Under the pieces are notes generated by a model. That model had not been told where the DNA came from, did no database searches, and was given only the letters and a program-made list of their open reading frames with translations. Positions 1 through 8,584 of a stretch of 64,000 bases of DNA are shown piece by piece. The stretch's first letter is position 1, and every line of letters starts with the position of its first letter. The position numbers and the translations under genes are program-made. The DNA is from Virgibacillus halotolerans (GTDB lineage Bacteria; Bacillota; Bacilli; Bacillales; Amphibacillaceae), in assembly GCF_016908515.1 (NCBI RefSeq), contig NZ_JAFBEA010000004.1, positions 124,001 through 188,000 on the forward strand. Reading direction: 5' to 3'.

Positions 1-109
<109 letters not shown>

Positions 110-185
110 TCACAAGACCTCCTTTCTAAATGAAAAAATATATAAATGTTATCAAACAATTCCTGTTATTATCTTACCATTTATT

Positions 186-211
186 GATAGGTCTGTAATG
201 ACAGACCTATC
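186..211. other. perfect 11-bp inverted repeat with 4-nt loop
   Basis: GATAGGTCTGT (186-196) and its exact complement (201-211) flank AATG. There is no T-tract on either side, so it is not a standard intrinsic terminator. It lies between the LacI fragment and the GH35 terminator. It may be an operator, or an mRNA-stabilising hairpin at the 3' end of the operon. Confidence 0.5.
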
Positions 212-227
212 CTATATAGAAGGTAAT

Positions 228-253
228 AAAGGGCAGTAGAAATACCGCCCTTT
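228..253 (-). terminator. terminator-like hairpin after the GH35 gene
   Basis: AAAGGGC (228-234) pairs with GCCCTTT (247-253). An inner GTA/TAC pairing and a GAAA loop lie between. The T-tract is short on the minus strand. It starts 3 nt beyond the GH35 stop codon and should end the minus-strand operon. Confidence 0.6.
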
Positions 254-256
254 TGC

Positions 257-2002
257 TTAACCTAACTTATGTGTATCTATCAAAGCAATTTCCGACTTGT
301 TCGTGCCATGTAATTCGAAAATAATGACTTCATTTTTGCCCTTTTTCAATAATGGTCCAGGTAAATAGAGCGTTTCCTGTGGCCCGATTTCCCAGTAACG
401 TCCCAGGTTAAAGCCATTGACAAAAACATTTCCTTTTACCCAGCCTGGTAATTCCACAAATGTGTCGCCTATTGCCTCAACTTCAAAGGAACCCCGATAA
501 AACATCGGTTGGTCAAACGTTTGTTTAGCCGCCTTTTCAAAGGATAATTTCTCTAAATTGTCCATTGGTAATGAAAAAATGGTCCAATCAAATAAAAACT
601 GCCGTTCAAACCGTACACCTTCAGTAATTCCCTTTGGATCATGCATCATTGGACCATAATTAATCCTTCCCATATTTTCCACAAGCAGATCAAGCTGGAT
701 CCCTTCCTCGGGTACTTCAATGATAATCGTATTATTTTCCCAGCGATCGATTACCCCTTTAAATTCCTGATTCACATAGACAAGTGCACGATCACGGACA
801 CCTTGTATGGTTAACGGGGCTTTTCCCAGTGGGCCTTTTATGAAAGTACGGTACAGTACAAAACCATAGTCTTGGCCCAGCTTTTCCATTGTTTCCGGAT
901 GTATTTTTTGCACAGGTTTGCTAATATTTTCCAAAGTGTCAAACAAGTTAACCGACTCCTGCATTTTAACAATGCCATAGTCCTTCTTAGGAATGGGGGC
1001 AGGTAAAACAAGTTCACCCAAATCCTTATGACTGGAAATGGCTTCCCTTACCGCATGAAACTTTGGTGTCAGATCACCCGTCTCACTTATTGGACAATCA
1101 TAATCATAACTCGTAATTGTCGGTGCATATTGATCATCATAATTGGCACCATTATAAAAGCCAAAATTCGTGCCGCCATGAAACATATAAAAGTTAACAG
1201 AATCCCCATTCTTAAGCATTTGCGCAAATGTATCTGCTGCCTCCTGTGGATCACGTGTATGATGTTCCTCGCCCCAATGATCAAACCAGCCATTCCAATA
1301 TTCCATGACAATATTCGGTGTGTTTGGGAAATGTTCCTGCAATTTCGCAAAAGATTCCTCTGGTTTTGAGCCAAAGTTTACGGTTGCTAAGACATTTTCA
1401 ACGGTACCACCCTGAAGCATTAAATCTGTAGGGCCATCTGAGGTGAATAGCAGCACATCCATCCCCCTGTTCAACATCGCTTCTTTTATGTAATTTAAAT
1501 AGTGCTTATCATTTCCATAGCTGCCATATTCATTTTCAATTTGCATCGCAATGATTGGTCCACCATTCGTTTGCAATAAAGGTTTTAGTCTTGCTAGTAA
1601 TACATCATAATAGTGATCTACTTTTTGCAAATAAGTCTCATCGTATGACCGAATTTGCATATTGCGATCAGCTAGTAGCCAAGAAGGTAGACCACCAAAT
1701 TCCCACTCTGCACAAATATACGGACTAGGGCGTGCAATAACATATAACCCTAATCGTTCTGCAATCCGGATAAATTCCTCTACATTGGCAATACCGCTAA
1801 AGTTAAATTTACCCTCTTTAGGTTCATGAAGATTCCAAGGGATATATATTTCAACACAGTTAAAACCACAAGCCTTTAATTTCAGCAAACGATCTTCCCA
1901 GTATTCCGGGACAATCCTGAAATAATGGATTGCACCAGAAATGAGTTGGATGGCTTTCCCATTCATTTGTAGTTCTTTCCCATGTACCGTTAATTTTGAC
2001 AT
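257..2002 (-). CDS. beta-galactosidase, GH35 family (BgaC-like), cytoplasmic
   Basis: This 581-aa protein hydrolyses terminal beta-galactosides. The N-terminal TIM barrel (about 1-330) has the GH35 motifs: acid/base E158 in QIENEYGSYG and nucleophile E234 in VMEYWNGWFDHWG. C-terminal beta-sandwich domains follow, ending near LPGWVKGNVFVNGFNLGRYW. No signal peptide is present, so it acts on imported substrate. The start is ATG at 2002, after AGGAGGC (2011-2017), and not an upstream in-frame codon at 2056. It is the last gene of a ROK kinase, binding protein, permease, oxidoreductase operon. Bacterial BgaC-type GH35 enzymes of this size often prefer beta-1,3-linked galactose. Together with the nearby GH101 enzyme this suggests Gal-beta-1,3-GalNAc as substrate, which is inference. 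Confidence 0.93.
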   Translation of the reverse strand: MSKLTVHGKELQMNGKAIQLISGAIHYFRIVPEYWEDRLLKLKACGFNCVEIYIPWNLHEPKEGKFNFSGIANVEEFIRIAERLGLYVIARPSPYICAEWEFGGLPSWLLADRNMQIRSYDETYLQKVDHYYDVLLARLKPLLQTNGGPIIAMQIENEYGSYGNDKHYLNYIKEAMLNRGMDVLLFTSDGPTDLMLQGGTVENVLATVNFGSKPEESFAKLQEHFPNTPNIVMEYWNGWFDHWGEEHHTRDPQEAADTFAQMLKNGDSVNFYMFHGGTNFGFYNGANYDDQYAPTITSYDYDCPISETGDLTPKFHAVREAISSHKDLGELVLPAPIPKKDYGIVKMQESVNLFDTLENISKPVQKIHPETMEKLGQDYGFVLYRTFIKGPLGKAPLTIQGVRDRALVYVNQEFKGVIDRWENNTIIIEVPEEGIQLDLLVENMGRINYGPMMHDPKGITEGVRFERQFLFDWTIFSLPMDNLEKLSFEKAAKQTFDQPMFYRGSFEVEAIGDTFVELPGWVKGNVFVNGFNLGRYWEIGPQETLYLPGPLLKKGKNEVIIFELHGTNKSEIALIDTHKLG

Positions 2003-2015
2003 GATTTTATGCCTC

Positions 2016-3278
2016 CTATGCTTCTGCTTTTCTATTAAAATAACTATCAATATCAATTACCTTGCCTGAATTACGTCTAGAAGCTTCCGCAGCAAAAGCT
2101 AATAAATGACTTTCCAATGAAACAGCAGCAGAGGATTTGCTATCATCACCTTGATCGCTCCTGACTTCACGTAAAAAGTCTCTGACAATCGCTTCGTCAC
2201 CACCGCCATGTCCGCTCTGCGGTTGATTTAAATGGGTCACCGTTTCATGTTTCGTTAGAAAGTCAAAAACCGATATCTCATTTTCATCCATTTTCCCTCT
2301 AATTTCTCCCTTTGTACCCATAATCTGTACGATTCTAGTTTGCTCTCTAGTGAATCCACACATGCTAAAGGTTGCTGTCGCACTATTTTCAAATTCCAGA
2401 TTTACAACTTGGTGATCAACAACATTGTTATCTGAGCGATACACACACTTCCCGTAATCGGTTGTATTTAATGCATGGATAATTCCTTCTCGAGAATGGT
2501 CTGAAGTGAATTTCTTCGCCCAGCCTTTTCCTTCACCCAAATAATATCTGCCTGCATGAAACGGACATTCGTTTTCGATTGGGCAGCCATCCAAACAACG
2601 TAATGGGCCTCCCTCAGGGGCATTCGATTCCTTGAAATGCATCAGCGATCCGAATGAACTGACATGCTTACACCTTTGATTCATCAAATACATTAATATA
2701 TCCATATCGTGGCAGGATTTTTGCAAAATCATTGGACTTGATTCATCACTATTGTTCCAATTCCCCCGAACAAAGCTATGTGACATGTGCATTATTTCCA
2801 CATTCTCATTCAGCTGAATCGAAACAATATCGCCAATATCACCATCATCTATGATCTTTTTAATCGTTTGCCAAAATGGTGTATATCGTAGTACATGGCA
2901 AATAGTTAACAATTTTTGATGCCTTTTCGCCGTCTCCACCATCGAAATACATTCTTCAGGATCAGGTGACATCGGCTTTTCCAATAGTACATGGTAGCCA
3001 TTTTCAATTGCTGCAATAGTAGGTTTATAATGTTCGCGATCTAGCGTACATACAAAGGCAACCTCTGCATCAATATTGTCCCGAAGCATCGCTTCCCATG
3101 ATGCATAACACTGGTCATCTGTGAGCGCATGATTGCTGGCAAATGCTTCTCTCCTTTCCTTATTTAACTCAGCAACAGCGACAAATTCTAATTCATGTGG
3201 ATAGTTATTGGCATAAGGGGCATAGGCTCTCGCCCCCCTATCACCTGCTCCAATTAATATAGCTTTCGTTTTTTTCAA
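2016..3278 (-). CDS. Gfo/Idh/MocA-family oxidoreductase
   Basis: This 420-aa NAD(P)-dependent dehydrogenase has an N-terminal Rossmann motif (AILIGAGDRGARAYAPYA) and the family EKP motif (VLLEKPMSPDPEEC), followed by the usual C-terminal alpha/beta domain. A cysteine-rich stretch around LRCLDGCPIENECPFHAGRYY recurs in a subset of this family and could bind metal. The start is TTG at 3278 with AAAGGGGAAG upstream. Its stop overlaps the ribosome site of the GH35 gene, so the two are probably translated together. The substrate is unknown. It may oxidise a sugar released by the GH35 enzyme, which would fit a non-Leloir branch, but this is a guess from context. Confidence 0.88.
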   Translation of the reverse strand: MKKTKAILIGAGDRGARAYAPYANNYPHELEFVAVAELNKERREAFASNHALTDDQCYASWEAMLRDNIDAEVAFVCTLDREHYKPTIAAIENGYHVLLEKPMSPDPEECISMVETAKRHQKLLTICHVLRYTPFWQTIKKIIDDGDIGDIVSIQLNENVEIMHMSHSFVRGNWNNSDESSPMILQKSCHDMDILMYLMNQRCKHVSSFGSLMHFKESNAPEGGPLRCLDGCPIENECPFHAGRYYLGEGKGWAKKFTSDHSREGIIHALNTTDYGKCVYRSDNNVVDHQVVNLEFENSATATFSMCGFTREQTRIVQIMGTKGEIRGKMDENEISVFDFLTKHETVTHLNQPQSGHGGGDEAIVRDFLREVRSDQGDDSKSSAAVSLESHLLAFAAEASRRNSGKVIDIDSYFNRKAEA

Positions 3279-3313
3279 GGTAAACTTCCCCTTTCAATAT
3301 AGCTTCTAACATG

Positions 3314-4162
3314 TTATCCTTTCAATCCGCCCATAGACATACCTTCCGTCAGCTTCTTCTGTGTTAGTGCGTATAGTGTAACGGTTGGTATGAGCACGAG
3401 TACAAGCCCCGCAAATAACGCTCCCCAATCTGTAGCAAATCGTTGTACTTCCATTAAATTTGCCAGACCAACAGGAATCGTCTTCTTTTCATCACTTGAT
3501 AATAAAACAAGCGCTAATGCATATTCATTCCAAAATGTGAAGAAGTTGAAGATAACAACTGTTAATATACCCGGTTTTGCAAGTGGAGCTATGATCGTTA
3601 ACAAGGTACGGAAATAACCACAACCATCAATTGCTGCAGATTCTTCATATTCTTTTGGAATGGAGCGCATAAATCCTGTTAATAGATAAACAGAAAAAGG
3701 CAGCGCACCAGCAGCATAAACCACACTAAGCCACAAACGATTATCCAGCATTTCTAAGTTATTCATCATAAGAAACAAAGGAATCATAATATAGACAGGT
3801 TGAATAAATAGGCCAGCCATATAAAAGTTGTGCAGAAATCTTCTTCCTTTAAAATCAAATCGCGCCAAAACGTGTGCAGTTGGTACGACTAAAATAAGCA
3901 ATATAACCATGGATAGCGCTGTAACCAGAAAGGAGTTTAATATATATTCACCCATACTCGCTTCTGTGAAAGCACGAATAAAGTTATCAAAGCGTAGCGC
4001 TGTAGGCAACGCCCATGGACTATCGAGTATTTCCTCATTGGATTTAAAGGAAGCAATTATGTTCCAGACAAGCGGATAAACAAATATGACTGTCGCTATT
4101 AATAAAATAATGCGCATGATCCACTTTGATTTTTTGCCATTTCCCTGATTATTTTTTGCCAT
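3314..4162 (-). CDS. ABC sugar importer, permease (MalG/AraQ type)
   Basis: This 282-aa inner-membrane protein has six predicted helices starting at WIMRIILLIATVIFVYPLVW. The BPD-type EAA loop reads EESAAIDGCGYFRTLLTI and would contact the ATPase. The start is ATG at 4162 after AGGAGGG (4169-4175). It is paired with the permease just upstream (gap 15 nt) and the lipoprotein at 5195-6559. No ATPase gene is present, so a shared ATPase encoded elsewhere is required. The likely cargo is a beta-galactoside, because a GH35 enzyme is in the same operon. Confidence 0.93.
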   Translation of the reverse strand: MAKNNQGNGKKSKWIMRIILLIATVIFVYPLVWNIIASFKSNEEILDSPWALPTALRFDNFIRAFTEASMGEYILNSFLVTALSMVILLILVVPTAHVLARFDFKGRRFLHNFYMAGLFIQPVYIMIPLFLMMNNLEMLDNRLWLSVVYAAGALPFSVYLLTGFMRSIPKEYEESAAIDGCGYFRTLLTIIAPLAKPGILTVVIFNFFTFWNEYALALVLLSSDEKKTIPVGLANLMEVQRFATDWGALFAGLVLVLIPTVTLYALTQKKLTEGMSMGGLKG

Positions 4163-4177
4163 TGTTATCCCTCCTGT

Positions 4178-5062
4178 CTATTCTGTTTCCTGTTCTGTCA
4201 ATTTGTTACTAATAAATGCAAGGATAATCGCGATAACAAAGACGACTACTGCGATTGCCATTGCATAACCAAAGTTTGCATTTACAAAGGCCTGCTGATA
4301 CATATACGTCAGCGCCACTTGTGAAGAATTATTGGGACCGCCGGACGTCATCACCGTAACAAGCACAAAACTGATATTCAATACACCATTAATACTAAAG
4401 ATAATCGTAATCCGAATAATTTCCCACAGCATCGGGATGGTAATTTTAATAAACTGTTGAAAACCGGTTGCACCGTCAATCGAAGCGGCTTCATACAATT
4501 CTTTTGGAATGCTATCCATCCCGGCTAAATACATCACCATATAATAACCAACAGCCTGCCAGACCATCACTAAAGCAATTGCCCACAATACCGTGTTCTT
4601 ATTTCCCAGCCATGTGAGGGCAAACTGATCTAAACCGATTGCTGTCATAATTTCATTCACAATTCCCATATTCGGATGATAAATAAACGCCCAAAGAATC
4701 CCGATAACAACAAAGGAAAGGATACTTGGAAAGAAGAAAATTGTCCGATATAAATGCTTTTCTTTCAATTCGCCAAATGAAAGCATCGAGGCAAAAATGA
4801 GTGATAATAACAACGTAATAACCGGTACAACCAACATTAGAAATCCAGTGTTCTTTAAAGACTTAAGAAATACATCATCTTTAAATAGTTCAATAAAGTT
4901 GGCAAAACCAACATATTCATCACCGCTGCCAAATCCGGAACTACTGAATAAAGATTTGAAGAATACTTGGGTAACCGGATAAACGATAAATATGGAAAAG
5001 ATAATCAATGTCGGTAAAATACATAACAGTATGAACCCTTTTTGTCTGTTATCCTTCTTCAT
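4178..5062 (-). CDS. ABC sugar importer, permease (MalF/UgpA type)
   Basis: This 294-aa membrane protein has helix 1 at FILLCILPTLIIFSIFIVYP and the EAA loop YEAASIDGATGFQQFIKIT. It forms the heterodimeric channel with the next gene. The start is taken as ATG at 5062, with AGGTG 6 nt before it; an in-frame GTG at 5071 overlaps that ribosome site and is less likely. A stable hairpin (5158-5183) separates it from the upstream binding-protein gene, which probably lowers permease expression relative to the lipoprotein. Confidence 0.93.
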   Translation of the reverse strand: MKKDNRQKGFILLCILPTLIIFSIFIVYPVTQVFFKSLFSSSGFGSGDEYVGFANFIELFKDDVFLKSLKNTGFLMLVVPVITLLLSLIFASMLSFGELKEKHLYRTIFFFPSILSFVVIGILWAFIYHPNMGIVNEIMTAIGLDQFALTWLGNKNTVLWAIALVMVWQAVGYYMVMYLAGMDSIPKELYEAASIDGATGFQQFIKITIPMLWEIIRITIIFSINGVLNISFVLVTVMTSGGPNNSSQVALTYMYQQAFVNANFGYAMAIAVVVFVIAIILAFISNKLTEQETE

Positions 5063-5157
5063 TTCATACACCTGCTTTTGTATCCCTGTCCATGTTTACA
5101 TGGCAAGGTTTAATTGGAAAACTATGTAATACTTTTGAACAACATTAAAAAGAATCA

Positions 5158-5183
5158 ACCCTAATCAGTGCATAGATTAGGGT
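5158..5183 (-). other. intercistronic hairpin between binding protein and permeases
   Basis: ACCCTAATC (5158-5166) pairs perfectly with GATTAGGGT (5175-5183) around an 8-nt loop. It lies 11 nt past the stop of the lipoprotein gene. Without a clear T-tract it is more likely a 3' stabiliser or partial terminator that sets the binding-protein to permease ratio. Confidence 0.6.
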
Positions 5184-5194
5184 CTGAACTTTTC

Positions 5195-6559
5195 TTACTC
5201 CATTTTTTCCTGTACTTGTTTATACACATCGTACATCTTATCTGCCCACTGTTCTGTCGTCATTTCTTTATTCATCACACTTGCCGCTTGATCAAATAAA
5301 GTATCCCTCGGTTCCACATTGACTCCTTTTGGTACGGGTGCAAAGTTTCCGGATATAGAATACATATCAGACTCTACTGCATTAAATACATTGTACGATG
5401 ATTCTGATAGACTCTCTTCCACTAAATCTGACGCCCCATCTATAGCCATAGGGGCTTTAGTGATCTCCCCGTTTAATTTGATACTATCCTCTGTATACAT
5501 AAATCTTAAAAATTCCTTTGCCAGCTCAGGATTATCTGCTTCAGCTGGAATATACATTTGTTCGATCGAATTCAGTGCAAGCTGCTGGTCTTCCCCATCA
5601 AAGTTTGGAATACCGAGGAAACCGAATTCAAATCCATCTTCCATTGGGGCACCTTCCATTTCGCCCTCAAACCAGCTGCCATTCGGAATAAACATGGCAT
5701 CCCCTTTTACAAATGAAGTTTGTGACTGCATATGATCTAATCCGACAGTTCCATTCATTAATCCATTATCCGCTGAAGCAATTTTTTCAAAGATATCTAA
5801 AGCTTCAATCGCAATATCTGATTTCCAGAATTCCGGATCATAATTCAACATTTGGTCTAAAGCCTCTTCACCACCAAGGGAATATACTGCAGGGATCAAA
5901 ATTTCTTCTAAGTACCCTGGATCTGTACCTTGGTAAGTAAATAGGGCACGGTCATTATCTTTCGCTGTATCATTTAAAGCAAAGAAATCATCCCATGTTT
6001 CTGGTGTTTCAATATCCTTTTCATCAAATAATGTCTTGTTGTACCAAAGTCCCATCACGTTATAGTTGTATGGCGCAAGGTAAACTTTGCCATCATCGTA
6101 TGGAGACATATATACGGAATCCAATACACCTGGAAGTACTTTATCTTTCAATGGTTTATCATCATCCAATGCATCGCCTTCAAATACATCAGAAAGGTCG
6201 GTCAGTCCGTGTTCCTTAATTAATCCTTGTGTCACACCAGATGGATCTGTTTGGTTTAAATAAACCAAATCCGGTGGGTTTCCTGCAATAATTTCCGGGC
6301 GAATTAATTCACCAATATCCGGATTAGAAGTAATTGAAATTTCCGTGTCCGGATATTCCGCTTCAAATTTTTCCGCAAGTTGTTCCCAGTACTTACCGCC
6401 ATATCCACCTTCAAAAACGGCAAGTTCTAATTCCCCTTCCAGCTTAGAATCTCCTTTATCCTTTGCCTCACCATCACTTTTTTTATCACCACCACAACCC
6501 GCTAATACCAAAGTTAAAACAGCTAATAATAATGTCATCTTGCTTACGAACGATTTCAT
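5195..6559 (-). CDS. ABC sugar importer, substrate-binding lipoprotein
   Basis: This 454-aa family-1 extracellular solute-binding protein begins with a lipoprotein signal (LLLAVLTLVLAGCGGDKK). Cys22 is the expected lipidated residue, followed by a charged linker rich in Asp and Lys. The mature part shows typical features such as LWYNKTLFDEK and ETWDDFFAL. It should capture the oligosaccharide outside the membrane and deliver it to the two downstream permeases. ATG at 6559 follows AAAAAGGGGGAAAAG. It is read after the ROK kinase gene, with 76 nt between them. Confidence 0.93.
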   Translation of the reverse strand: MKSFVSKMTLLLAVLTLVLAGCGGDKKSDGEAKDKGDSKLEGELELAVFEGGYGGKYWEQLAEKFEAEYPDTEISITSNPDIGELIRPEIIAGNPPDLVYLNQTDPSGVTQGLIKEHGLTDLSDVFEGDALDDDKPLKDKVLPGVLDSVYMSPYDDGKVYLAPYNYNVMGLWYNKTLFDEKDIETPETWDDFFALNDTAKDNDRALFTYQGTDPGYLEEILIPAVYSLGGEEALDQMLNYDPEFWKSDIAIEALDIFEKIASADNGLMNGTVGLDHMQSQTSFVKGDAMFIPNGSWFEGEMEGAPMEDGFEFGFLGIPNFDGEDQQLALNSIEQMYIPAEADNPELAKEFLRFMYTEDSIKLNGEITKAPMAIDGASDLVEESLSESSYNVFNAVESDMYSISGNFAPVPKGVNVEPRDTLFDQAASVMNKEMTTEQWADKMYDVYKQVQEKME

Positions 6560-6635
6560 ATGACTCTTTTCCCCCTTTTTAAGTGAAATTCTGATGGATT
6601 ACTGAGCTACTATTGTAATTATTGCACCTCCTTCA

Positions 6636-7559
6636 CTATGATTGTAATAGTAAATTAGAGCCGCCCATTCCCTTTAGACCAGCTCCAACAATGCCTGAGT
6701 CCCCTTTTAATTTACTCCTTTGCATTCGTGCTAACGCATGCTTTTGCTCGGATATTACATAATGACTTACCTTTTCCCTTACTAAATCTAGTAAATAAGG
6801 ATGATGATTCATCACGCCCCCACCAAAGATGATCTTATGTGGGTCTAACAAACAAATAATCGAATAGATGCCATGTGCCAAAGATTCTACTACTTCATTC
6901 ATAACGCTCTGGGCATTCTCATTTCCATTTTCATATGCCTGGAATAAATCCCCTGTTTTTAAATAAGGTTGTTTTAAATCCTTTTGAGCACGCCGCTCGA
7001 TAGATGGCCCAGAAGCAGTCTCCTCCAGTGTTTGCACGCCTTTTTTCGATGACTTAGAAAGTACAGGAAACAAACCTATCTCTCCTGCAAAACCGGCGCC
7101 ACGTACAAATGAACCTTGCTGAATAATAGAACATGATATTCCTGTGCTGACGGTTACATAAACAAACGTAGCATCCTCGGATACATTAGAAATTTTCCAT
7201 TCTGCAAAAGCCGCCATATATACATCATTATCAATCACGATATTTTCAATAGAAAAGTAGTCTCGTAATCTTTCAACAATCGGAAAGTTTCTCCATGGCA
7301 GGTTATTTTGAAATACCGCTACGCCCTTTTCACGATCCACTTTTCCAGGAACTCCAATTCCCATTCCTTCTATCATGCTTATATGCAAAGTTGCATTTGC
7401 CAAAACCTGTTCAATACTATTGACGACCTGCATAAACATCTGTTCTTTGTCCACTGTATTACTTGGCACTTCTACACGTTCTACAACATTTCCTTGTTCA
7501 TTTATAATTACTGTTGCAATTTTGGTGCCACCAATATCAACACCCAATCCATATTTCAT
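6636..7559 (-). CDS. ROK-family sugar kinase
   Basis: This 307-aa protein has the ROK phosphate-binding start MKYGLGVDIGGTKIATVI, a GMGIGVPGKVD loop, the catalytic-type ENIVIDNDVYMAAFAEW and a glycine-rich GGGVMNHHPYL near the end. There is no helix-turn-helix, so it is a kinase and not a repressor. The CXCGXXGC zinc cluster common in ROK proteins is absent; the region reads GAGFAGEIGLFPV. GAGGTGA precedes ATG at 7559. As the first gene of the ABC/GH35 operon it probably phosphorylates a released hexose or N-acetylhexosamine. If the substrate is Gal-beta-1,3-GalNAc, GalNAc or galactose would be candidates, but nothing in the sequence fixes this. Confidence 0.88.
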   Translation of the reverse strand: MKYGLGVDIGGTKIATVIINEQGNVVERVEVPSNTVDKEQMFMQVVNSIEQVLANATLHISMIEGMGIGVPGKVDREKGVAVFQNNLPWRNFPIVERLRDYFSIENIVIDNDVYMAAFAEWKISNVSEDATFVYVTVSTGISCSIIQQGSFVRGAGFAGEIGLFPVLSKSSKKGVQTLEETASGPSIERRAQKDLKQPYLKTGDLFQAYENGNENAQSVMNEVVESLAHGIYSIICLLDPHKIIFGGGVMNHHPYLLDLVREKVSHYVISEQKHALARMQRSKLKGDSGIVGAGLKGMGGSNLLLQS

Positions 7560-7624
7560 CCAGAGTCACCTCATTATATCTTTCTCAGCGCAGCCTATGT
7601 TTGCGCTTTCAACATCACACAAAA

Positions 7625-7670
7625 AAAACAATTAGTAAATATATTTAATAAAACATTTACTAATTGTTTT
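7625..7670. promoter_or_regulatory. long inverted repeat upstream of the ROK/ABC/GH35 operon
   Basis: A 16-bp perfect arm (7625-7640) and its complement (7655-7670) surround a 14-nt AT-rich loop. The core TTAGTAAAT...ATTTACTAA looks like an operator. On the minus strand it is followed by a run of eight Ts, so a weak terminator or attenuator is also possible. A 22-bp identical segment plus a degraded second half recurs at 13083-13118 upstream of the GH101 gene. That sharing favours a common regulatory site. Confidence 0.5.
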
Positions 7671-7753
7671 CTATGATACCATAGCCTTATTTATTTGTCT
7701 ATAAAATTTTCAGTTATTACGATTAATTTTTTTAAAAATTTACTTACCTAGAT

Positions 7754-7813
7754 TTATTGCCACTTCTTAATCAATGAATCAGCAGCATCCACAAGTGCGT
7801 TATAAGCCATTCC
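7754..7813 (-). pseudogene. remnant of a secreted glycosidase C-terminus
   Basis: The minus strand reads MAYNALVDAADSLIKKWQ followed by TAA at 7756-7754. The last 18 residues of the GH101 protein nearby read AYQSLKSSTDTLMEKWQ plus stop, so about half of the aligned positions agree, including the terminal KWQ. An in-frame TGA occurs just upstream, and the next frame carries only a few codons. I read this as the leftover 3' end of a deleted or decayed gene that shared the same C-terminal helical module. The evidence is one short alignment made by eye. Confidence 0.45.
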
Positions 7814-7857
7814 ATTTTTTCATGTAATGCACCTCATCCATATTCATGTAGATATAC

Positions 7858-7888
7858 GTAGAGAGAGAAAAAGTTTTTCTCTCTCTAC
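7858..7888 (-). terminator. terminator-like palindrome after the CalY-like gene
   Basis: GTAGAGAGAGAAAAA (7858-7872) is followed after one base by its exact complement (7874-7888). It begins 12 nt beyond the stop codon of the CalY-like gene. The stem contains the A/T tract itself, so it can act in both directions. Confidence 0.65.
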
Positions 7889-7899
7889 TAATCTAGTAT

Positions 7900-8487
7900 T
7901 TATTTTTCCCCACCTGTTGATTGTTCGGCATTGAAAGTCCACGCAAGTTCCAGCGAATCGCCTTGAAATTGGTTTTGGTCTTCATCACTATCTTTGAAAT
8001 TAAATTTAACAACGAGATCATCCGACGAACCTGCTGGTAATCCCTTTTCCCCTATAGATGGATAAAATATATGCTCATTTACTGCTTCAGGGCTCATTTC
8101 TTTTAACTCAGCCAAAGTTGTCTTATAAATAACTTCATCTATCTTATCCGCATTATATAAAAATTCCACTTCGATATGTTCCCCAAAATCCGCTGTATTG
8201 TCACCCTTTGCATCGGTAACGTCATAATCTGTTTCTAGGAAGACCTTGTCAATATCCAATGAACCACCGTTCTGCAGTTCAAAATCACGAATGACGTAAT
8301 CCCCTGGCTTAAGATCACCTACATCGATAATGGTTGTAGGTTCAACCGACAGATCCAATGTTCCTGCGGCAAATGTGTTGGTTGTTTCCTCACTGGAACT
8401 GAAGTAAGCATATGTTCCTCCGCCTATTAATGCTAACCCCAACGCTGCCGACATGACTCCCATACCAATTTGTTTTTTAATTCCCAA
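7900..8487 (-). CDS. TasA/CalY (camelysin)-family secreted protein
   Basis: This 195-aa protein starts MGIKKQIGMGVMSAALGLALIGGGTYAYFSSSE in effect: a short basic start, a hydrophobic signal segment, then AYFSSSEETTNTFAAGTLDL. That AYFS...N.F.AGTLDL signature marks the TasA/CalY family of matrix-fibre and camelysin proteins. The rest is an acidic beta-rich domain with GDLKPGDYVIRDFELQNGG, also typical. The family builds extracellular fibres or acts at the cell surface, and the protease activity ascribed to camelysin is uncertain. It follows the GH101 gene on the same strand (gap 97 nt with a hairpin). This location suggests that the fibre helps present, anchor or retain the mucinase. No SipW-type signal peptidase is in the window. 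Confidence 0.85.
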   Translation of the reverse strand: MGIKKQIGMGVMSAALGLALIGGGTYAYFSSSEETTNTFAAGTLDLSVEPTTIIDVGDLKPGDYVIRDFELQNGGSLDIDKVFLETDYDVTDAKGDNTADFGEHIEVEFLYNADKIDEVIYKTTLAELKEMSPEAVNEHIFYPSIGEKGLPAGSSDDLVVKFNFKDSDEDQNQFQGDSLELAWTFNAEQSTGGEK

Positions 8488-8528
8488 TTGAATTCCTCCT
8501 TCATATATTTTCCTTATTTTTTATTTGT

Positions 8529-8571
8529 ACTTCCCTGCAGCAGTTAATGCATTTCTAAGCAACAGGGAAGT
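8529..8571 (-). other. hairpin between GH101 and CalY-like genes
   Basis: ACTTCCCTG (8529-8537) pairs with CAGGGAAGT (8563-8571) over a 25-nt loop. It lies 13 nt past the GH101 stop. It may be a partial terminator or processing site that uncouples the two genes. Confidence 0.5.
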
Positions 8572-8584
8572 TTCCAATTTCAAG

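Noticed and set aside
1028-1374. Overlapping frames of about 100 codons in both directions inside the GH35 gene
   Set aside because: They lie wholly within a gene with intact catalytic motifs, have no ribosome site and odd composition.
6636-7559. ROK protein as a repressor
   Set aside because: The start MKYGLGVDIGGTK shows that no N-terminal helix-turn-helix is present, so it is a kinase.
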